Shown here piece after piece: positions 59,689 to 64,000 of a stretch of 64,000 nucleotides of DNA (positions are counted from its first letter, which is position 1; each line of letters starts with the position of its first letter). The stretch is from positions 1,630,521 to 1,694,520 of the forward strand of contig NZ_CP082286.1 of NCBI RefSeq assembly GCF_019880245.1, read 5' to 3'. The position numbers were made by a program, and so were the translations under genes. The DNA is from Halobaculum roseum. Its GTDB lineage: Archaea; Halobacteriota; Halobacteria; Halobacteriales; Haloferacaceae. Under the pieces are notes generated by a model. It saw only the letters and a program-made list of their open reading frames with translations, did not search any database and was not told where the DNA came from.

Positions 59689-61344
59689 TCAAACGAACTT
59701 CCGGACCGTCATGTCGAGCGTGTCCAGATCGAGGATCGGCGCGTGGGCCACGTCGGGGTCGATGTTGACGGACTTCTGGAAGTCGGTCTGGGCCTGCCAG
59801 CAGCCGGAGTTGACCGCGAGGACGTTGTGGTACTTGCCCCACCCGAGCTTGTGGACGTGGCCGGTGTGGAACACGTCCGGCACCTCGTCGATGACGAGGT
59901 AGTCGCGTTCCTCGGGTGCCACGCGGGTCTTCCCCCCGAACTGCGGGGCGACGTGGCGTTTCTTGAGGAGCTGGTACATCGCCTTGTGCGGCTCGTCGTA
60001 GCTGGCCTTCTCCTCGGGCAACTCGGCGATCACCTCGTCGAGGGAGACGCCGTGGTACATCAGGACCGAGACGCCCTCCACATCGACCACCGCGGGGTTG
60101 CTCACGATCTGGGGGTCGTGCGCGCTCATGATCCCGCGGAGCTCCTCGTCGAACCCCGGCTGCGGCTCGGCGAGGCGAACCGCGTCGTGGTTCCCGGGGA
60201 TCATGACGATCTCCATGTCGCCGGGCACCTCCTTCAGGTGCTCCGAGAACGTCTCGTACTGGTCGTAGATGTCGACGATATCGAGCTCCTCGTCCTGGTT
60301 CGGGTAGACGCCGACCCCCTCGACCATGTCCCCGGCGATGAGCAGGTACTCGACGGTCTCGGCCTCCTCGGTGTGGAGCCAGTCGGCGAAGCGCCCCCAC
60401 GCGTCGGCGAGGAACTCCTGGGACCCGACGTGCACGTCCGAGATGAGCGCCGCCTGCACGTGGCGGTCGGCGGTGCTCGGACGGTACGTCCGGGGCACGT
60501 CGGGAAAGTGGATCGCGTCGACGAAGACGATGCCCGCGTCGTCCGCGAGCGTCCCCGAGACCGCGATACACTCGTCCATGAGCAGTTCGTCCACCAGGTC
60601 CGCGATGTCGCGGTCCTTCATCACGAGACACGGGAACGTCCCGGTGGTGTCCTCCAGTTCGACGAGCCAGTGCCCCGACGCGGTCGATCTGATGTCGTTG
60701 ACGAGGCCGATCAGTTCCACGTCTGCGCCGCCGCCCATCGCCTCGATGGAGTCGGCGGGCCGGTGATTGACGCGACCCCGAAGCTGTCCGGAGAGCCGTT
60801 CGTAGCGGTCCCGGAACACGCCGACGAACTCGTCGTACGCCCCCGTCCCGGTCGACGCTCCGGTCATGTCGTTCGCGACGACGGGCGGGGTCGGAGAGCG
60901 ATCGCCGGCTCCGGTCCCCTTCGTTTCGTCTGGATCGGTCTCAGCGTCCTGTTGCGGTTCTCGGGCGGGTGTTCCACTCGAAACGGAGGGGTCTTCTCGT
61001 GTGAGGTCGTCCGTCGTCGACGAGGACGCAGTGTCGGTCCCGGCGGAGGGGGTTTCGGTCGTCGCTGATGCGGTATCGTCCGACGCGGGCCCGGTGGCGT
61101 TCGACGCGGACGACCGGTTCGCGTCGTCGACCTGTTTCGGGTCCGGAATCGGGCCTGCGTCGAGCGCCTCGCGGACGTGGGGGGCGGTGAGGACGAGCGC
61201 GTCCTCGGGGGCGGTCTCGATGGCCGCCTCGAGTGCGACCTCGGGCGACGACGACTCGGCGATGAGGGTGACGGCCTCCCGCTCGGCGTTGTACCCGCGG
61301 CGGGCGAGCGCCTGCACGACTCGGGAGGACGTCTCCAGCGGCAC
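59689..61344 (-). CDS. dp1: DNA polymerase D small subunit (DP1), 3'-5' exonuclease
   Basis: 551 residues from GTG 61344. The N-terminal helical part (PLETSSRVVQALARRGYNAEREAVTLIAESS) is followed by a disordered Ser/Thr linker (about 75-150). The OB-fold region is about 185-265 (ELIGLVNDIRSTASGHWLVELEDTTG). The calcineurin-like nuclease site is complete: ISDVHVGS, AGDMVEGVGV, IPGNHDAVR, MYHGVS and FHTGHVHKLGWG, giving the two-metal proofreading nuclease. DP1 pairs with the DP2 catalytic subunit (not in window). It is divergent from sec11, near orc1, matching the replication-origin neighbourhood of other haloarchaea. Confidence 0.95.
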   Translation of the reverse strand: MPLETSSRVVQALARRGYNAEREAVTLIAESSSPEVALEAAIETAPEDALVLTAPHVREALDAGPIPDPKQVDDANRSSASNATGPASDDTASATTETPSAGTDTASSSTTDDLTREDPSVSSGTPAREPQQDAETDPDETKGTGAGDRSPTPPVVANDMTGASTGTGAYDEFVGVFRDRYERLSGQLRGRVNHRPADSIEAMGGGADVELIGLVNDIRSTASGHWLVELEDTTGTFPCLVMKDRDIADLVDELLMDECIAVSGTLADDAGIVFVDAIHFPDVPRTYRPSTADRHVQAALISDVHVGSQEFLADAWGRFADWLHTEEAETVEYLLIAGDMVEGVGVYPNQDEELDIVDIYDQYETFSEHLKEVPGDMEIVMIPGNHDAVRLAEPQPGFDEELRGIMSAHDPQIVSNPAVVDVEGVSVLMYHGVSLDEVIAELPEEKASYDEPHKAMYQLLKKRHVAPQFGGKTRVAPEERDYLVIDEVPDVFHTGHVHKLGWGKYHNVLAVNSGCWQAQTDFQKSVNIDPDVAHAPILDLDTLDMTVRKFV

Positions 61345-61471
61345 GACCGACGGTCCGCCGGGCGCGGGCAAAAGGATAGCGGAGGGCGACCGCGGCCGAC
61401 CGTACCGATGCGCTCCGGCGTGCGAGAACCTAACAGAAGCTTCAACACCGGTCGCCGGGTTCGGTTGAGTA

Positions 61472-62317
61472 ATGAGCGACGAGGGGCGGTCGCCCGACGA
61501 CCCGCTGTCACGGTTCCTCCACGCCGAGACGGGCGCGGCGGTGTTCATCCGTGAGGTGCTCACGTCGGTGCTCGCGGTCGCGCTGATCGGACTCCTGTTG
61601 TTCGCCGTCTCGGGCGTCTGGCCCCCGATGGTCGCCGTCGAGTCCGGGAGCATGGAACCGCACATGGAGCGCGGCGACCTCGTGTTCATCACGGAACCCG
61701 ACCGGTTCTCGCCCGAGTTCGCCTACGGCGACACCGGGATCGTCACCTACGAGACCGGCGCGTCGGAGGGGTACGGTACCTTCGGCGAGCCGGGTTCCGT
61801 GATCGTGTATCACCCGCCCGGGTCCGGTGGCTCGCCGATCATTCACCGGGCGCGCCTGCATGTCGAGGAGGGGGAAAACTGGGTCGACCGCGCGAACCCC
61901 GACTACCTCCCCGCGACCTCGTGTGAGGGCGTCTCCGCCTGTCCGGCCCCGTACGACGGGTTCATCACGAAGGGCGACGCGAACGCCGAGTACGACCAGG
62001 TGAGCGGCATCGCCCCCGTCGTGAAGTCCGAGTGGATCCACGGGGTCGCCCGCGTTCGCGTCCCGTATCTCGGATACGTCCGGCTCGTCTTCTCGGAAGC
62101 GATACTCGTACAGTCGAACGGGCCGGGAGATGGCCTGGTGAGCGCCTCCGACTCCGGCGGCGAGGGTGTCGCCGCGGCCGAACCGCCGACGGTCGAGTCG
62201 AACGCGACATCGACGGTCGGATCGAACACGGCGCCGACGGCCGGATCGAACGCGACCGTGCCGCCGACCCCGGTCGACGGGTCGACCGGCGGGACGCCGA
62301 CCGCCACGACTGCGTAG
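61472..62317 (+). CDS. sec11: type I signal peptidase (Sec11-like)
   Basis: 281 residues. An N-terminal membrane helix (about 28-50) precedes the S26B catalytic core: nucleophile Ser in AVESGSMEPHMERGDLVF, His in SPIIHRARLHV, and GDANAEYDQ with the third acidic residue, i.e. the Ser-His-Asp archaeal/eukaryal form instead of the bacterial Ser-Lys. A second hydrophobic segment (VPYLGYVRLVFSEAIL) is near 200. The last 60 residues are Thr/Gly/Pro repeats with TVESNATSTVGSNTAPTAGSN (key NAT, NTA), likely glycosylated or disordered. It removes signal peptides. It sits between dp1 and orc1. Confidence 0.93.
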   Translation: MSDEGRSPDDPLSRFLHAETGAAVFIREVLTSVLAVALIGLLLFAVSGVWPPMVAVESGSMEPHMERGDLVFITEPDRFSPEFAYGDTGIVTYETGASEGYGTFGEPGSVIVYHPPGSGGSPIIHRARLHVEEGENWVDRANPDYLPATSCEGVSACPAPYDGFITKGDANAEYDQVSGIAPVVKSEWIHGVARVRVPYLGYVRLVFSEAILVQSNGPGDGLVSASDSGGEGVAAAEPPTVESNATSTVGSNTAPTAGSNATVPPTPVDGSTGGTPTATTA

Positions 62318-62513
62318 GGAACGGCACCAACGCTCGCCGGCGACCGCCAGTGGTTCGAAACGGGACCCTGACCGGGGGGCGACTCCGCAACCCGGGCGAT
62401 GGGCGGTGTTTCGTGTGGAGTCGATACCGGACACGGAATGCCGTACTGCAGACAGGTATCGGAGTCGAAATGAAGGGGTGTCAACCGAGGGATCGATTCC
62501 GGATCGGGTCGAG

Positions 62514-62528
62514 TTGGGTTGGGTTGGG
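62514..62528. repeat. TTGGG tandem repeat, three copies
   Basis: TTGGGTTGGGTTGGG lies 40 bases after the end of orc1 and about 200 bases after sec11, in the convergent spacer. Short and probably incidental. Confidence 0.5.
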
Positions 62529-62568
62529 TCAACCGGCGGGCGTGCGGGGGCGGTGAGCCGGGAACCGC

Positions 62569-64000
62569 TCAGTTATCGAATCGGGCCTGGACGAACGGCT
62601 GGACGTCCTCGATGTCGCCGAGGCGGGAGTCCGACAGCAGGACCGCCTCGGTTTCGTCGATCGGGACCGACAGGGAGATCTCCTTCGTGCGGCCGTAGCG
62701 TCCCTTCGAGACGACGACGGCGTTGACTATCCCCAGCATGTCGAGTTCGGAGATGAGGTCGGTGACGCGCCGTTGGGTGAGCACGTCGGCGTCGATCTCC
62801 TCACAGAGGCGCTTGTAGATGTTGAACACCTCGCCGGTGTTGACGTTGTGGACGCCGTTCTGCTCCAGCAGGATGATCGAAAAGAGGACGATCTTGCTTT
62901 GGGTCGGGAGCGTCCGAACGACCTCGACGACGCGGTCCAACTCGATCTTGTCCTGCGCCTGCCGGACGTGCGCCTCCTCGACGAGGTCCGCCTGCGAGCG
63001 TTCGGCGAGTTCGCCCGCGGTGCGCAGCAGATCGAGCGCCCGCCGCGCGTCGCCGTGTTCCTGCGCGGCGAAGGCGGCACACAGCGGGATCACGTCCTCG
63101 GTGAGCGCGTCGCCCTTGAACGCGATGTCGGAACGGTGCTGGAGGATGTCCCGCAGCTGGTTCGCGTCGTACGGCGGGAAGACGATCTCCTCCTCGCCGA
63201 GGCTCGACTTGACGCGGGGGTCGAGGAAGTCGGTGAACTTCAGGTCGTTGGAGATCCCCATGATGGAGATCCGGGAGTTCTCCAGTTCGGAGTTCATCCG
63301 AGAGAGGTTGTACAGCGTGTCGTCGCCGGACTTCTCGACGAGCTTGTCGATCTCGTCGAGCATGATGACGACGACGCGCTCGTGATAGTCGACGGCGTCG
63401 AAGAACGTCGAGTAGACGCGGTCGGTCGGCCATCCGGTCATCGGCACCTCCTCCATCTCCTCGCGGTCCGACTCGAGGTCGGCGATGCGGTCGTCGACAT
63501 CGGAGACCGAGGCGAACTCGGTCCCGCCGAGCGCGCCGTCGTCGTCGGCAGCCGCGGAGCGGAGGTCCCGCAGGTCGTCGAGACGGTCGCCGATGACCGC
63601 CTCGTTCTTCTCGATGAACTTGTTCGCGAGCTGCGCGAGCACACGGTACTGGGTGTCGGTCACCTCGCAGTTGATGTACTCGACCTCGCAGGGAACGTCG
63701 TACTTCTGACTCGTCGATTCGAGTTCCTGCGAGACGAACTTGGCCGAGGCCGTCTTTCCGGTTCCCGTCTTCCCGTAGATGAGGATGTTCGACGGCGTCT
63801 CCCCGCGTAGCGCGGACACGAGGATCGTCGCCATCTTGTTGATCTGGTCCTTCCGGTGGGGAAGTTCGTGGGGCGTGTACGAGGGTCGAAGCACCTCCTT
63901 GTTCTCGAAGATGGGCTCGCCCGAGAGGAGGTCGTCGAACAGTCCGGTGCTGGCTTCGTCGTCCTCGTCCGCCAGCACCTCGTCGACGTCGAGATCCACG
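62569..64000 (-). CDS. orc1: Orc1/Cdc6 replication initiator, 5' end cut by the window edge
   Basis: At least 476 codons visible; the frame is open at the right edge, where GTG 63999 is only an internal candidate start, so the true N-terminus probably lies outside. Walker A is IYGKTGTGKTASAKF, Walker B VVIMLDEIDKL, followed by sensor 1 (ISIMGISNDLKF) and the arginine-bearing AAA+ lid. The C-terminal winged helix (NIYKRLCEEIDADVLTQRRVTDLISELDMLG, key QRRVTDLISELDM) contacts origin-recognition boxes. An acidic insert lies around 150-190. It defines the origin and loads MCM. Next to sec11 and dp1, it matches the orc beside the main haloarchaeal origin. Confidence 0.95.
   Translation of the reverse strand, partial: VDLDVDEVLADEDDEASTGLFDDLLSGEPIFENKEVLRPSYTPHELPHRKDQINKMATILVSALRGETPSNILIYGKTGTGKTASAKFVSQELESTSQKYDVPCEVEYINCEVTDTQYRVLAQLANKFIEKNEAVIGDRLDDLRDLRSAAADDDGALGGTEFASVSDVDDRIADLESDREEMEEVPMTGWPTDRVYSTFFDAVDYHERVVVIMLDEIDKLVEKSGDDTLYNLSRMNSELENSRISIMGISNDLKFTDFLDPRVKSSLGEEEIVFPPYDANQLRDILQHRSDIAFKGDALTEDVIPLCAAFAAQEHGDARRALDLLRTAGELAERSQADLVEEAHVRQAQDKIELDRVVEVVRTLPTQSKIVLFSIILLEQNGVHNVNTGEVFNIYKRLCEEIDADVLTQRRVTDLISELDMLGIVNAVVVSKGRYGRTKEISLSVPIDETEAVLLSDSRLGDIEDVQPFVQARFDN

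Noticed and set aside
62514-62528. Telomere-like TTGGG repeat
   Set aside because: Only three units in a convergent spacer; too short to support structure or function.

Overview
The window is a piece of a haloarchaeal chromosome (class Halobacteria). The reasons are the high GC content, the Asp/Glu-rich protein surfaces, the archaeal information-processing genes (PCNA, PriL, RFC, polymerase D small subunit, Orc1/Cdc6, thermosome, Hjc, EndA, Sec11), the many near-leaderless genes with a TATA-like box 24-30 bases before the start codon, and several haloarchaea-only families. I cannot name the genus. About 59 protein genes, one tRNA gene and one candidate leader peptide are supported. I see no CRISPR array, insertion sequence, prophage or rRNA gene; this is core chromosome.

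Left part (1-17 kb): the tail of a KH-domain ribosome-biogenesis protein, an N-terminally extended divergent PCNA, a conserved unknown, and the thermosome. A metabolic stretch follows (flavin oxidase, zinc dehydrogenase, acetyltransferase), then tRNA-Arg(CCG), a membrane-anchored 2Fe-2S ferredoxin, NAD-type 6-phosphogluconate dehydrogenase and an M29 aminopeptidase. A second replication/repair group comes next: PriL, a SWIM zinc-finger protein, Hjc, and an rfcC-asd unit with overlapping genes.

Middle (17-36 kb): a DoxX pair, a large internally duplicated DUF4382 lipoprotein, RNase Z, a DUF460 RNase H-fold protein, threonine ammonia-lyase, a FAD oxidoreductase, the pheST operon, two UspA proteins with a GNAT enzyme, a DUF5806 protein, and an overlapping endA-trpS pair. 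Upstream of pheS lies a 28-codon leader with three consecutive Phe codons, next to its own promoter and followed by mutually exclusive GC-rich hairpins. This looks like leader-peptide control of a Phe-tRNA synthetase operon in an archaeon and is the most interesting object in the window.

Right part (36-64 kb): an ornithine cyclodeaminase-family gene, a 2-oxoacid dehydrogenase operon (E1alpha-E1beta-E2, no E3) with lipA behind it, a MATE exporter, UvrB, a SpoIIM-like membrane protein, a PAS histidine kinase, divergent rhodaneses, an AI-2E-type permease, a ThiBPQ thiamine ABC transporter, a methyltransferase, then polymerase D small subunit, signal peptidase and Orc1/Cdc6. The last three in this order match a cluster known beside the main chromosomal origin in other haloarchaea, so an origin probably lies just beyond the right edge.

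The gene-free spacers are not empty. Four share a GC hairpin element flanked by AGTGAGCGA/GAACGAA-type words, and one convergent spacer carries a 60-base G-tract repeat with G-quadruplex potential.
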